In this document: in pieces, positions 54,523 through 64,000 of the stretch
Numbering within the stretch: position 1 is the stretch's first letter
Layout of the letters: each line of letters begins with the position of its first letter
Source: Arctopsyche grandis
Taxonomy: Eukaryota > Arthropoda > Insecta > Trichoptera > Hydropsychidae
Length of the DNA: 64,000 nt
Reading direction: 5' to 3'
NCBI RefSeq assembly: GCF_051622035.1
Contig: NC_135365.1
Coordinates: 17,092,001-17,156,000 of the forward strand
Notes under the pieces: generated by a model
The model's database searches: none
What the model saw: only the letters and a program-made list of their open reading frames with translations
Told to the model about the DNA's origin: nothing
Position numbers and translations under genes: made by a program

Positions 54523-54906
54523 TGTTGCGTACGGGTGGGTGGAGGATCCAAGTTAAAGGCCAACAGTCGTTTCACAGCATTTATTGATGATTCAGGAGAT
54601 ACACGCAGTGTCACTGCTAAGTCCAGAATGAATTATATCGCCTACGTACCGCCTTATAAAGGGTAGTTCTCTCAAGACACCTAATCTGTTTACCTGTTGT
54701 ATAGTCACGTATTCGGATATGTATTTCCAAGCCATTGGGTCTTCCCGTACCGATTCTGAGAAATAACTAATAACGGTCATTGTTTAGCCTAAATGCACTT
54801 AGAGTCCAGATATAATCTTTGGAAGTAAGTGCATGCATTAAGTTAATCCGATAACAGAAATCCGTTGGTTTAAGTGCAATTCGCTCAATCCACGGCGTAC
54901 GTAACA
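54523..54906 (-). repeat. 5' LTR of the LTR retrotransposon
   Basis: 384 bases matching 52226-52609, bounded TGTTGCG..CGTAACA on the plus strand. Confidence 0.92.
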
Positions 54907-54959
54907 CTATTATCTTATTTATTAAATTACATTTTTATACTATTATCTTTTTTTTATTT

Positions 54960-55640
54960 ATCTGTACAAAGTACTGCCATACATTTGGATTGTAAATTAA
55001 GTTTTAAGGTGCACGCAGATTATATTGTTAAAAAAATGCCAAAAAAAGTTGGTGTACTTTGAAGGTAAAGAAATTTATTAAGTATAAAAAGTAAAATATT
55101 GATATATAATTGTATTGTACGGCCTCACACTGTATACTGTGCCACAGTGCTCAATCTATTTAGTGGTTTGTGTATTTATAAACTGCAGAAAGTGCAGAAT
55201 AGAGCAATGCGTGCAATTTTGAATGTGAGGAAGCGTAAGAATGTAAGAAGTATGTTAGATGAATTGAAATGGTTGGACATTAGAAATAGTCTTAAAGTAA
55301 GTACTTTAAAGTTTATATATAAGCTAGATAAGAATGTATTACCCAAATATTTTAATAATCATATAGTTAGGAATAGAGATATACATAATTATAAAACGAG
55401 AAATAGGAATAAATTAATTATAGGTAGAGTTAAGAAAGCTAAAACTGCAGGAGGTGTTTTTCACAGAGGTGTTAAAATGTATAATGCCCTTCCTGAAAGC
55501 ATTAGAAGTTCTAATAACATTAATGCTTTCTTCAAGGGTGTTAATGGATACCTTTGTGGAAGATGATTTATAATTTATTGTTGTTATTTTGTGTTATATG
55601 TATTAGCAGTTTGCTATTTAAATAAATAAATAAATAAATA
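54960..55640 (+). mobile_element. LINE 3' end (family C) with (AAATA)n tail
   Basis: Coding remnants (LDCKLSFKVHADYIVKKMPK, then after a frameshift the frame 55099-55566) are followed by a short 3' UTR and the tail AAATAAATAAATAAATAAAT at about 55619-55638. 5'-truncated. It is not similar at DNA level to the Jockey or family A copies. Confidence 0.8.
55099..55566 (+). pseudogene. LINE reverse transcriptase C-terminal region (family C)
   Basis: 155 codons: YNCIVRPHTVYCATVLNLF, KLQKVQNRAMRAILNVRKRK, MLDELKWLDIRNSLKVSTL, KFIYKLDKNVLPKYF, then VFHRGVKMYNALPESIR and a stop after GYLCGR. The 'RPH..YC', 'LQK.QNRA.R.IL', 'L.WL...R' and 'YN.LP..IR' blocks are the classic C-terminal region of I/Jockey/CR1-like RTs. 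It is the longest clean coding segment in the window, so this copy is fairly young. A frameshift separates it from the upstream part. Confidence 0.85.
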
Positions 55641-56982
55641 CATAATTTTATTTTATTTATTTATATGAAAAGTATATTGAAATTATTTAAATAGTATTTG
55701 AAATCGTTGCCGTTGCCTGACCATGTAAAATAAAATCTTAATATTTATATGAACGCATCTACGCTTTTTTTGTAAGTGTTTATACAAATTAAATTGTTTA
55801 AGGTTTAATAAAATCATTGTAAATTCGATATATGTATATAGTATAGTCTGTGGCGTATATCCAAGGGCTTTTGAGGTTGAAATTGGCTTGAATGGCAGCC
55901 ATTAAGTGGGTTTTCAATTGGGGTAGGTGTTGAAGCCTGATAAGTGGATGCCTGAACAACAATGGTTTCTAACCCACATTCAATATTAAATACTCTTGAC
56001 TATTTTGCATTAAAAAAACTAAAATTATCCATACCGATAAAAGTAAATATGTAGGTCAGGATAATTGAAAATATCAATTCGATACGATAAATTGAACGCG
56101 TGTGTTTCGCCACAACAAAAGCTTAGTAAAACGGGGGTAAAATAGGCGAGCTTAGCACAAAGGAAACATCCACTATAATTTAGTTATATTTATTCAGTGC
56201 CAACGGAATGGTTTGTGTGCTAGTCATGGGGAAGACAATGGTTTATTTTTTAATCAGGCAAAAAAGCCACGTCGCCTACGACATTGTGATTCTTTGTTCT
56301 TTTACATGACTTTCACATTCGTTTCTTCCCTTTTCATTTCGGCCAAGTCCATTAATTTATTTAATGCCCGGCTTAACTTTTTCGGCGACAGACAGACAGA
56401 CAGCGTGGGCATTACTTATGGCTCACACACAGCCGAGAAAACAAATATTACACGTCTGCTGATATGCTGATGGAAAGCTCGAAAATAGATACACTACAAA
56501 AAAGTAAACAAGTACGTTAGGATGTGTACTTGTATTATTTACTTTATAGACGTGAGATATGTCGATCAATCAAAACTTTACGATGGACGTGTGCTATTTT
56601 CGTATTGAGCTGTATAAATTGAAAGTGCTTTATATGTATATGTATGTATATGCATACATATGTACATATTTAGTTGTGTTTCTCAACCTGTTAACATTTT
56701 ATTTTAATATGTAAGGATTGGACGATTTATATCCGAAACAACGGAAAATTGTTATTGGCAAACAAATTTTTGTTCAGGTTTTAAATGCAGTTTATCATTA
56801 TACGAAATTATTCATGTAATTTATCAGTTTTGTCAAAATAAACTGAATATTTAACTAACTGACCGTATATTTTATTAACTTACATATAATTTATTATACT
56901 TATTGTAATTGACCTTTAATTAAGATTTATAACTCAATAAAATCATTTAAATTACTATTTAATTTTTTATTAAAATATTTTA
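55641..56982. other. Gene-free DNA
   Basis: No gene recognised. (CAGA)n at 56388-56403 and a TACATATG microsatellite at 56630-56670. An 85-codon frame at 56213-56470 has no motif. Confidence 0.45.
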
Positions 56983-57316
56983 GCCAGCAGTATAGTTCGG
57001 TGGTTGCGTTTATCCTAACTAACGAGGCGTTTATGGGTTTAAGCCCTAAGTTGACTCGGATTAAAAAGAATTTATTTGGAATATTTCTGCAGTGTTGCTG
57101 GTCAAAGTTTGATTTATTTTTTGAACTTATATAACTTATCTGATTTCATTGTTGAAATGGTTTCTCATCAAATTTTGCAAAACCATCTAATTAACTACTT
57201 GAATATGATTTCAAAATTTACTATCAATAAATTTATACAAATAAAGTTTAATACCATAGGTGTCATTCAGGGTCAACCTGCAATGGTATGATGGGAAAAA
57301 TATAAATTATATTTAA
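56983..57316 (+). mobile_element. tRNA-derived SINE, tail type B, complete
   Basis: Head GCCAGCAGTATAGTTCGGTGG (A box TAGTTCGGTGG), B box GGGTTTAAGCC, the extra segment GATTAAAAAGAATTTATTTGG, GTGTTGCTGGTCAAAG, core TTATCTGATTTCATTGTTGAAATGG, and tail TTTAATACCATAGGTGTC.. CAATGGTATGATGGGAAAAATATA. In the tail TACCATAG and C(A)ATGGTA can pair, so this type too has a terminal foldback. Confidence 0.8.
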
Positions 57317-58858
57317 TCGATAAAAAATATTCAAAATAGAAACACATAAAATTAAGGATCCTATAAATAATGTGATGAAAATATGTAGGTAGATACAACT
57401 TTTAATTCTGCTAAAACTAATTAATTATATCTCTGATTTGTCATGCAAAACAAGTAAAACATTCCAAATATAGGTTATTATTAATTTTACGTATGCTGGA
57501 GTGAATTCAGCAATTCCTAAATACAAGCTGAATAAAAATACTAAATACAAAAACCTGAAGTTTGAAATAAAACTCTTAACCAAAATATAATATTGTACGT
57601 GCTAAAATATTATACAAATAGTAATCATAATACATATATAAATGTAATCATAACTGACAGCCACCTTAATAACGGAATATTTGTTATACAATATTTTATA
57701 AATCATATTTAACCTTCAGAGCATACTTATAGTTATATACAATATCTGGACCTTTATATAAGCAGAGTCTACGTCATGAGTGTATGAGTTTAAAACACAG
57801 AATGTCATTGAGTTTAAAACACACGAGACTTATGTACATATACATATATGTATGTATGATAGGTCAATTTATAATATGTCAATTTAAAATATGTCAATTT
57901 ATTAATGCGACATATTTTTCAGTAATTGATAATATGACATAGGCACTTCTTATATTAAGATAAATGGAAGTATAGATACATACATGAATAAAGACAGATT
58001 GAGAAGCCTTAAAATGTAGCACGCACCAGTCGCTATGATATTTATATAGCTTGAATAAATTCCGCATTATTATATTATATAACTGTATATGTAGGAATAA
58101 TATCACACTTTTTTCGATCCCAATTTATCCGAGTGTGATTTGCTCGAGTTAATTCTAATTAATCCGTTTTTTCGTAAATAGATTACACAGGTACGTTAAA
58201 TGTGTGTGTGTGCATGAGGGTTGAGTAGAGTTGTGCGTCTCTTTAATAGATTCGCGCTCGGTCGTTTGGTTTTTAATTAAAAATTTCGGGCTTTTAATGT
58301 TTAATTAATATTCCTGCCGGAAAATTAATATATCGTTTACCTTTTGTTTCGTTGGCTATAAGGTTATTAAAATTAGTTCTCACAGGTGGCAGTCTAGCGC
58401 CTCGCACAGGAAATTAGACCCTCCACGTATTCTATCACAATTTCCGATGTTAATACCGACACAAAAACTAGATAACCTACGTTCAATACGTCTTAACAAT
58501 TTAATACTCCTCTAGTGTTTATGGTGTAGGATTACCTTCCGTGTAATACCCTAATATGGTGAAATCTATACTTATATTTAGGGGAAAATTATTAAGTATC
58601 ATGGGAATTAAAAAATAAAATTTATAATTTCTATTACATGTACAAAAGTTTTAGTCTGATCTTTTGAGCTTTTTGAGGAATAATTGAATCTAAAAACTAA
58701 AAAAAAAGAGTACAGATATTACGGAAGGTCCTCAATCCCGTTCAACTTAAAAAATTGAAAATATTAAACTCAAAAGGGACCACGGGTTGAGAAAGGCTGG
58801 TCTAAGTTGTATTATATGAAACTTGACAGATCTTAGTTGATACCTATAGAGTTGATAC
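57317..58858. other. Gene-free DNA; candidate conserved block 58130-58450
   Basis: No gene recognised. 58130-58450 has homeodomain-type TTAATTAA/TAATTAAAA words, an E-box-like CACAGGTGG and G+C-richer text, with no match elsewhere in the window. Confidence 0.4.
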
Positions 58859-59226
58859 TGTTGCGTATGGGTGGGTGGACGATCTAAATAAAAGGCCAAA
58901 GTCACTTCACAGCATTTATTGGGTGATTAAAGAGATCCACGCACAACCAGTGCTCCGTCCAGAATGCCTTCATATGGTCTAATTACCTGCTTATAAATGG
59001 CAGGTCGCTCACTGCATCTTCCGCGATGCGTTTGTTTACCTATTGTTGTAGTCACGTACTAGATATGCAGTGCCATGGTCTCGGCACGCAGTCGGCGGAA
59101 GTGGTTGGGTGCTGTTACCAACCACTAAGTCCATTCGGGGGTCTCCAATGTTAGCCGACAGTTCTTAAGCTTGGAGATAATCCTCGAAAACCAATTATAA
59201 TGGCGGCCCTTTTAGCATATGCTACA
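58859..59226 (-). mobile_element. Solo LTR, 368 bp, with 4-bp TSD
   Basis: Plus strand starts TGTTGCGTATGG and ends GCATATGCTACA. ATAC flanks both ends (58855-58858, 59227-59230). It resembles the 384-bp LTRs at one end (GGGTGGGTGGA, CACAGCATTTATTG) and matches 41256-41615 over its whole length in inverse orientation. TTATAA and AATAAA (minus) occur at LTR-like positions. Solo LTRs arise by recombination between two LTRs. Confidence 0.85.
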
Positions 59227-59230
59227 ATAC

Positions 59231-60784
59231 AATACCATAGCTGACAAACAGACATTAATTGTTTTTATATACATATATGTACATATAGGTATGTACATAC
59301 ATATGTACGTATATGTATATGTTGATTTTGCGTTTTCAAATAAACATATAATACAAATGCACATATGTATGGATATGAGAGTGGTCTACATTTCGTTGAA
59401 AAATATCGATTTGTTATGTCATTACTAGAGGTAGGATTGTCACAGTGCTATTCATTGTTCGGCAAACCTTTAACAATGCATTTACAACCTTTGAACAATA
59501 CACGGCCCCCTCAGGCTCCGGTGACTAGTCATTACAATAAATACAGGTATCGCAGAAAAAGTTAAAGCTGAATATTACCATTTTATGTATGTGAATATAA
59601 TAAGCATTAAAAGTAAAAAAAAGTCTACGTTATGTTATTGCAGTAGACTTTTTAAGCATTGCGAAGAATGGTTGAGATATAATTATTTTATCCTTTTTCT
59701 CCATCCATTAAAGTCGGAAAAAAAACAGAATATTTAAAAGAAACCTTGAAGCGAAAATAGCCTTTCACTTATTGAAACACCAAACAAAGTATTTGAAAAC
59801 TATACACATTCCAATTTACATAATATATTATAATATAAACATATAAATATGTGTTTTTCAAAAAAATATATACATAAAATGTATAGCTATCACGTCTAAC
59901 AAATAACTGTCTATCTTGAGCCATTAGCATAGCATTTCAGTTTAATTTTAACACCATTGTAATAAAAATTGTCTGTTTATATAGAAAGCGCCATAAAAAT
60001 ACGTTGCATTGTTTGGGCAAATTTAATTTCAGGTGTTTGTTCTCGAATGCATTGTACGTAAATAACACAAACGAAATATTTATATTTACATTTCCAACGA
60101 AATGGAAAAAATCTTAGAAAAATCCAATCTAAAAACGTGGGTATCTGGTAAATGAGAAATTTTCCTCATTCATAGCACAAGACTACGAAATGAAGACTCA
60201 TTGTGGTGCAACAGCGCCGTACAAACTACTTTCTATTGTGAAGTTGACTCTATTTTTCCTAACTCGCGCGCTGGAACGCATTTTCCAGCAGAGCTTTTAA
60301 GTTTTCTCAAAATTGCGCAAACCTTCTTTCACGGGGGTTGACTATGGCCGCTCCTCGAGGTCTGTTGGCACAACAAACCACCCTCTCGATGAAGTTCCTT
60401 TGTATGCGGAAGTGTGACAGCGTCGCAAATATGAGATGTGGCATGCCACACCTGCTTCTGATATCGACTTGACTCTGTCGAGCACTTCTACCTAACTCCA
60501 TTCGAGAGCGTTTCTCAAGACTTGGTTCAACAATTCGCTCGAATGTCTGCCCGTCTACTAGTTTGACGTATTGATCGAACCTCAAGCATGCCCTTCAAAA
60601 CACCCAGGAAGTAATTAAAGCGAGCTGTGTTTACCGAAAGAAATATAATACCCAAATTGTTAATACACCGCCCCGGTACAAGGAACAAGGTACAAATTAA
60701 TACAACATCCCGGATCGACATTAAATGGTTTAATAATATAAACAAGTCTACCAAGTCAACCTATAAAAATTATCTGTAAAATAG
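59231..60784. other. Gene-free DNA; G+C-richer island 60200-60700
   Basis: 60200-60700 is G+C-richer, with a 92-codon minus frame at 60307-60585 of plausible codon texture but no recognised domain and no visible splice context. 59265-59320 is TACATATG microsatellite. 59330-60190 is A+T-rich without features. Confidence 0.4.
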
Positions 60785-61428
60785 TTTTTTTTTTTTTTTG
60801 ATTTTTAAATGCTTTTTATTATTACGAAATTATGTTCACAATACATCTTATATCCATTTTAATAGCTACTGATCTACTGATAATTTTCTATTTTACAATT
60901 TTAATTTAATTTTGTTAGTAATCTTAGTATTATATTATTCTATATAGCATAATAGGAAAAATAGCTCAAAAACCTATTGACAATTCTTATAAATGCTCAT
61001 AATACATCTAATACATAATATTAATTAAAGACTCTCTAAAGCAGATTTTGTTTATGTAATCTGTGTTTATACCTGAAAGGTATAAGCATTTTGTTGTAAT
61101 CACCGAGACTCTTCACAAGTGTGTTAGTATGGTTATTAGTGATTCTGTCATAGAATCTACTGGTTAGTTTGTTAGTAATGTCTGTAAGAAACGGAATATT
61201 ATATATGGTGTGCAGTTTTTTCAAGTTAGTATATATGGGTGTATTATAAATTGATTTAGCGATTTATTTTGTATTACTTGGAGCTTGGAAAGGTTAGCAT
61301 TCGAGGCGTTATTCCATACAGGTGAAGCATAGGTTAATAATGGTAATATGATTCCGCGATATAATTTTATTTTATTTTGAGTTGATAAAGAACTATGGCT
61401 ATTAAATATTGGGTATATCGAGGATATG
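60785..61428 (-). mobile_element. Jockey-type LINE, 5'-truncated copy 3
   Basis: Minus strand: LPLLTYASPVWNNASN-like text, then the C-terminal frame 61036-61224 (MKKLHTIYNIPFLTDITNKL, TSRFYDRITNNHTNTL, stop after HKQNLL), 3' UTR, AATAATAAAAAGCATTT and an uninterrupted poly(A) of 15 (T run 60785-60799 on plus). The intact poly(A) suggests it is younger than copies 1 and 2. Confidence 0.85.
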
Positions 61429-61489
61429 TAAGATTATAATTATTATACAAGATTATAATTGACTTATGATAAATTGTAAGCATACTATA

Positions 61490-61690
61490 CTAGTGTTGTG
61501 CCAGTTGATTTCAACGGGTGGTTTCGGAAAGGAATTGATACATGACTTAAAATAAATACGTATAGTAATAATTAATCGGAATCGGAACTAAAACAGAATT
61601 CGGGAATTGGAAATGAAACAGGGATCGGTATCCGGAACTGAAAATGGAGTCCGTATCCGAAACCCGTGAAACCTCCCCTGTACCCCGAGA
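61490..61690 (-). mobile_element. Helitron-type 3' end with minisatellite units
   Basis: On the minus strand the sequence ends CCCGTTGAAATCAACTGG then CACAACACTAG|T. The hairpin GTTGA-AA-TCAAC lies about 11 bases before CTAG, the textbook Helitron 3' arrangement. Inside are three or four degenerate copies of the GGAACTGAAACAG unit that is expanded at 44105-44600. Confidence 0.55.
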
Positions 61691-61719
61691 GTCGCCGTCT
61701 CATGTTCTTTTGGATACAT

Positions 61720-61820
61720 GTCTGTTCGGCCAAATATCTGTCGGCCTAATGTCTATTCGACCAAGCGCCTGTCGGCTTAATGTCCGTCGCCCAAGCTTCC
61801 ATTTATCCAAAAGTCCGCTC
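61720..61820. repeat. GGCCGAACGGACA-type repeat, partial copy
   Basis: TTCGGCCAAATATCTGTCGG, CCTAATGTCTATTCGACC, AAGCGCCTGTCGGC and TTAATGTCCGTCG are inverse-type units as in the right arms of 2525-2790 and 5150-5450. The other arm is absent. Confidence 0.6.
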
Positions 61821-61823
61821 ACG

Positions 61824-61912
61824 CTCACCAGCAACATCAGGCCAAGGAATGAACCCATAACACCTCGGTTGAAAGCATTATACGCTAACAACTGATATAT
61901 GTTGTTGGTTAC
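61824..61912 (-). mobile_element. SINE head fragment
   Basis: Minus strand: CCAACAACATATATCAGTTG, GGTTATGGGTTCATTCC (B-box type) and TGATGTTGCTGG. The text closely follows the head at 2900-2982. Core and tail are missing. Confidence 0.65.
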
Positions 61913-62990
61913 TACTTTTTAAGGTACCATTCAAGCTCTTTTCTTGTTCAAATTTCTTTCATTCATCCAGTGACATGCTATTTTATTCTGTTATCATATT
62001 TTTCGCCAATCACACAATATGCCCCATTTCCTTGAGTCCAATCACCTTTGCGTAAAATTTGACATTATTCTATTAAAAACATTCTTCTTCAGACAATATG
62101 ACATTTTTAATAAACAATTTTAATTTATATATAAGCAATTTTGACCTTTCGTTTATGATCGACGGGAAAATGCTAGATAATACCTATATATGTATGTATC
62201 TACATACATATACATAAATTAACGTTGCAACATATGTATGTATGTCCACTGTTAATCTTTAGCGTTCTTAATAAGAGAAGTTTGCGAAATATTCTAGATA
62301 AAAATTATCCAATTAGTATAGAGTTAGAGTAAGTCGTTTCATTCTAGCAGTACTTGCCTAGTTATTTCATCGGGGGGGGGGGGGGGGGCTAAGTCCTGTA
62401 AAGCCTTACAAACGGCGGTTAAAAGGCCAGAGGTCATCGCCGGCGTGCCGTTAATGGTGCACGGTTACGATAAGCCCTTTGTTAAGGAATAAAGTTAGTT
62501 TTCAATGGGCTTGAAGGGCTTCAGCTATGAAATGTTGCTGGGTGTTATCTTAGTCTGGAGTGGAGAGCACAGCTTTAAATGTATCTACAATGTCTAATAA
62601 TATTAATCGTCAATAATCACAATAAATACTTATTTGTAAAAATCATGTCAAAAATTTGACACTCATCTATTTCTAATTAATTAAATATTATAAATGGTTG
62701 TACAATTTGGAATGACGTAAATTAATTACATAATGACTATATGTATTACGGTAATTGCTGTGGTCGTTCACTGAGGCTAATGTCTGATATTATCAATTAA
62801 TTACATAATTACAGCTCATCATCTAGATCATTGATCTGACTAACCTCAATAGTCTATCTATGAGGGTGTTTAACTGGACTCGGATTTGAATCTCGGTAAG
62901 CATCGGAGAAATTTTAAGATATTTCACCGATGTTTCAAGTCTTTGTAAAGCGGTTGAAAAAAATAAGCTGTTTGAAGTAATTTTTAAGCA
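61913..62990. other. Gene-free DNA with a 17-base poly(G)
   Basis: A G-run occupies 62372-62388 and 62395-62540 next to it is G+C-richer. No gene or transposon recognised. TATGTATG microsatellites near 62190-62240. Confidence 0.45.
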
Positions 62991-62991
62991 T

Positions 62992-63200
62992 TTTTATATA
63001 TATATAAAATTGAATGTCTGTCTGTCTCGTATAGGCAAATAATGCACTCAACTGATTACGATGGAACTTTCAGGATTTGTTGTATGCATGTCCGGGAAGC
63101 TTACTGTGAAAAAAAGTCAAGGAAATGTGTTCGTTGGTAACCACGTTACCAGTTGGTTTATGACTACACAGCGTTGAAAAGACGTTAGTTGAGCTCCAAC
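62992..63200 (+). mobile_element. Helitron-like 5' end candidate
   Basis: TATATATATAAAATTGAATG, TCTGTCTGTC and, further in, ACTGATTACGATGGAACTTTC follow the pattern of insect Helitron 5' ends (TATATATA, GAATGTCTGTC, then 'ACTGATT..GATGAAACTT'). The initial TC is not visible and no matching 3' end follows within the window. Confidence 0.45.
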
Positions 63201-63570
63201 CATCACTTGAAACGGGAATGGGTTCAGCTTGTTTATTATATAATAAACTATCTTGAAATCCTCTTTATAATCCTATTGCTGTTTTTAAATTTATTTAATA
63301 AAATGGTACTCAAGATTAATATTAATAATAGTATCATACTTAGATAGTATTATTACAAACTCAAGTTGCTTAAAAGCTTCTAAAAGTTTTAGTCTAGTTA
63401 TAATGCGAATATTTACAGCGACTAAGAAATAAATGTAAACGAATTTATATATGTATGTACATATGTATGTATGTATGTATGTACATAATCTAATGAAAAT
63501 TTAAAGATGGCTTTTTCAAATTTACTTTTAAAATGCTTATAAACACCTACATTGACATTGTAATCAAACT

Positions 63571-63731
63571 AATTGACGGGCTGAAAACCAGACTGGTACA
63601 AGTGACATTTTAAAAAAAATCTGGTTTAAGTACTAAAATAATAGCATATATGAAATGCTATTATTTTAACACTTAAACCATCTTTTTTTAAAAATGTCAC
63701 TTGTGCCAGTCTGGTTTTCAGCCCGTCAATT
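63571..63731. mobile_element. 161-bp near-perfect inverted repeat (MITE-like)
   Basis: AATTGACGGGCTGAAAACC.. and its inverse form arms of about 70 bases with few mismatches (GGTACAAG versus GGCACAAG, AGTACTAAAA versus AGTGTTAAAA), closing at GCATATATGAAATGC. It may be a small MITE; a target duplication is not separable from the palindromic ends. Transcription of either strand would give one long hairpin. Confidence 0.85.
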
Positions 63732-64000
63732 GAAATTATTTAAATATGTAGGAACGTTCTATCATTTCATCGCAGCATCGCTTTAAAGGTATGTACCTAG
63801 ATAATTTGCAACTATCTACATACAAATGTATGTATGTATGTACGTAGTAAATTTCACATTAGATACTGGTACGATGACAGGAATAGTGTTGTGCGATGCT
63901 CAACAGTATCACCGTGGCATTACAATGCGTTAATTCCAGATCATAATGCACAATTTCCCGTGCATTGAACAATATCGAATCAGGGAATATCAACTCATGA

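Larger units (their letters stand above)
52226..54906 (-). mobile_element. Non-autonomous LTR retrotransposon with two 384-bp LTRs
   Basis: Two nearly identical LTRs flank a 1913-bp interior. Read on the minus strand the LTR starts TGTTACGTACGCC and ends CGCAACA. After the 5' LTR comes TGGTGTCAGAAGTGGGATCC, the internal start typical of a Gypsy-type primer-binding region. Before the 3' LTR comes the polypurine tract AAGAGGGAGGCAA. CTAT on both sides (52222-52225, 54907-54910) is a 4-bp target duplication, as in Gypsy. No protease, RT or integrase is present, so it depends on a partner. Near-identical LTRs mean a young insertion. Confidence 0.9.

Noticed and set aside
62372..62388. 17-base poly(G) as a possible G-quadruplex or regulatory site
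   Set aside because: A lone homopolymer is equally likely to be a sequencing or assembly length artefact; nothing around it supports a function.

Overview
The window looks like nuclear DNA of an insect. It is strongly A+T-rich, full of TACATA/ATGTAC microsatellites, and packed with non-LTR retrotransposon fragments, tRNA-derived SINEs, solo LTRs and small DNA transposons. There is no bacterial gene organisation. The order cannot be fixed from the sequence alone. I find no convincing host protein-coding gene: almost every open frame is short, lacks homology I can recognise, or is a transposon remnant or low-complexity read-through. The only clear host genes are two identical 72-nt tRNA-Pro(TGG) genes on the minus strand, at 6237-6308 and 32985-33056. 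The rest is best read as intergenic or large-intron DNA, with a few G+C-richer single-copy islands that may be regulatory.

Layout. 1-7 kb: two SINEs, a 'GGCCGAACGGACA' repeat element (two copies), a LINE 3' end with a structured tail (3266-3966), an RTE-like LINE tail and tRNA-Pro 1. 8-20 kb: a modular dispersed repeat (family Q), two RTE-type LINE copies (10434-11465; 17893-19062, the second split by a SINE), and a dispersed repeat X whose second copy holds two nested insertions: a 359-bp long-TIR element with a 9-bp target duplication, and a SINE. 20-30 kb: a LINE endonuclease remnant, a Jockey-type LINE, a 968-bp solo LTR, SINEs and more family Q. 31-42 kb: a Helitron-like element, a CR1-like LINE end, tRNA-Pro 2, a 923-bp PIF/Harbinger element with a broken transposase start, several SINEs and two solo LTRs. 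42-50 kb: an inverted repeat, two Helitron-like elements (one with a 25-bp minisatellite, one invaded by a Jockey LINE) and a piggyBac-like MITE. 52-56 kb: a non-autonomous LTR retrotransposon with 384-bp LTRs and an internally rearranged interior, then a LINE C-terminus. 57-64 kb: a SINE, a solo LTR, a Jockey copy, Helitron-type ends and a 161-bp near-perfect inverted repeat.

How the pieces work together. The SINEs have internal pol III A and B boxes, a shared core, and at least two kinds of 3' tail. The tail hairpin of one SINE type has the same architecture as the hairpin ending the LINE at 3906-3946, but four consecutive base pairs of its 9-bp outer stem are replaced on both sides. This supports a selected RNA structure, probably a reverse-transcriptase recognition element. 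The other striking theme is nesting: older repeats are interrupted by newer ones, and related uninterrupted copies in the same window give the empty sites.
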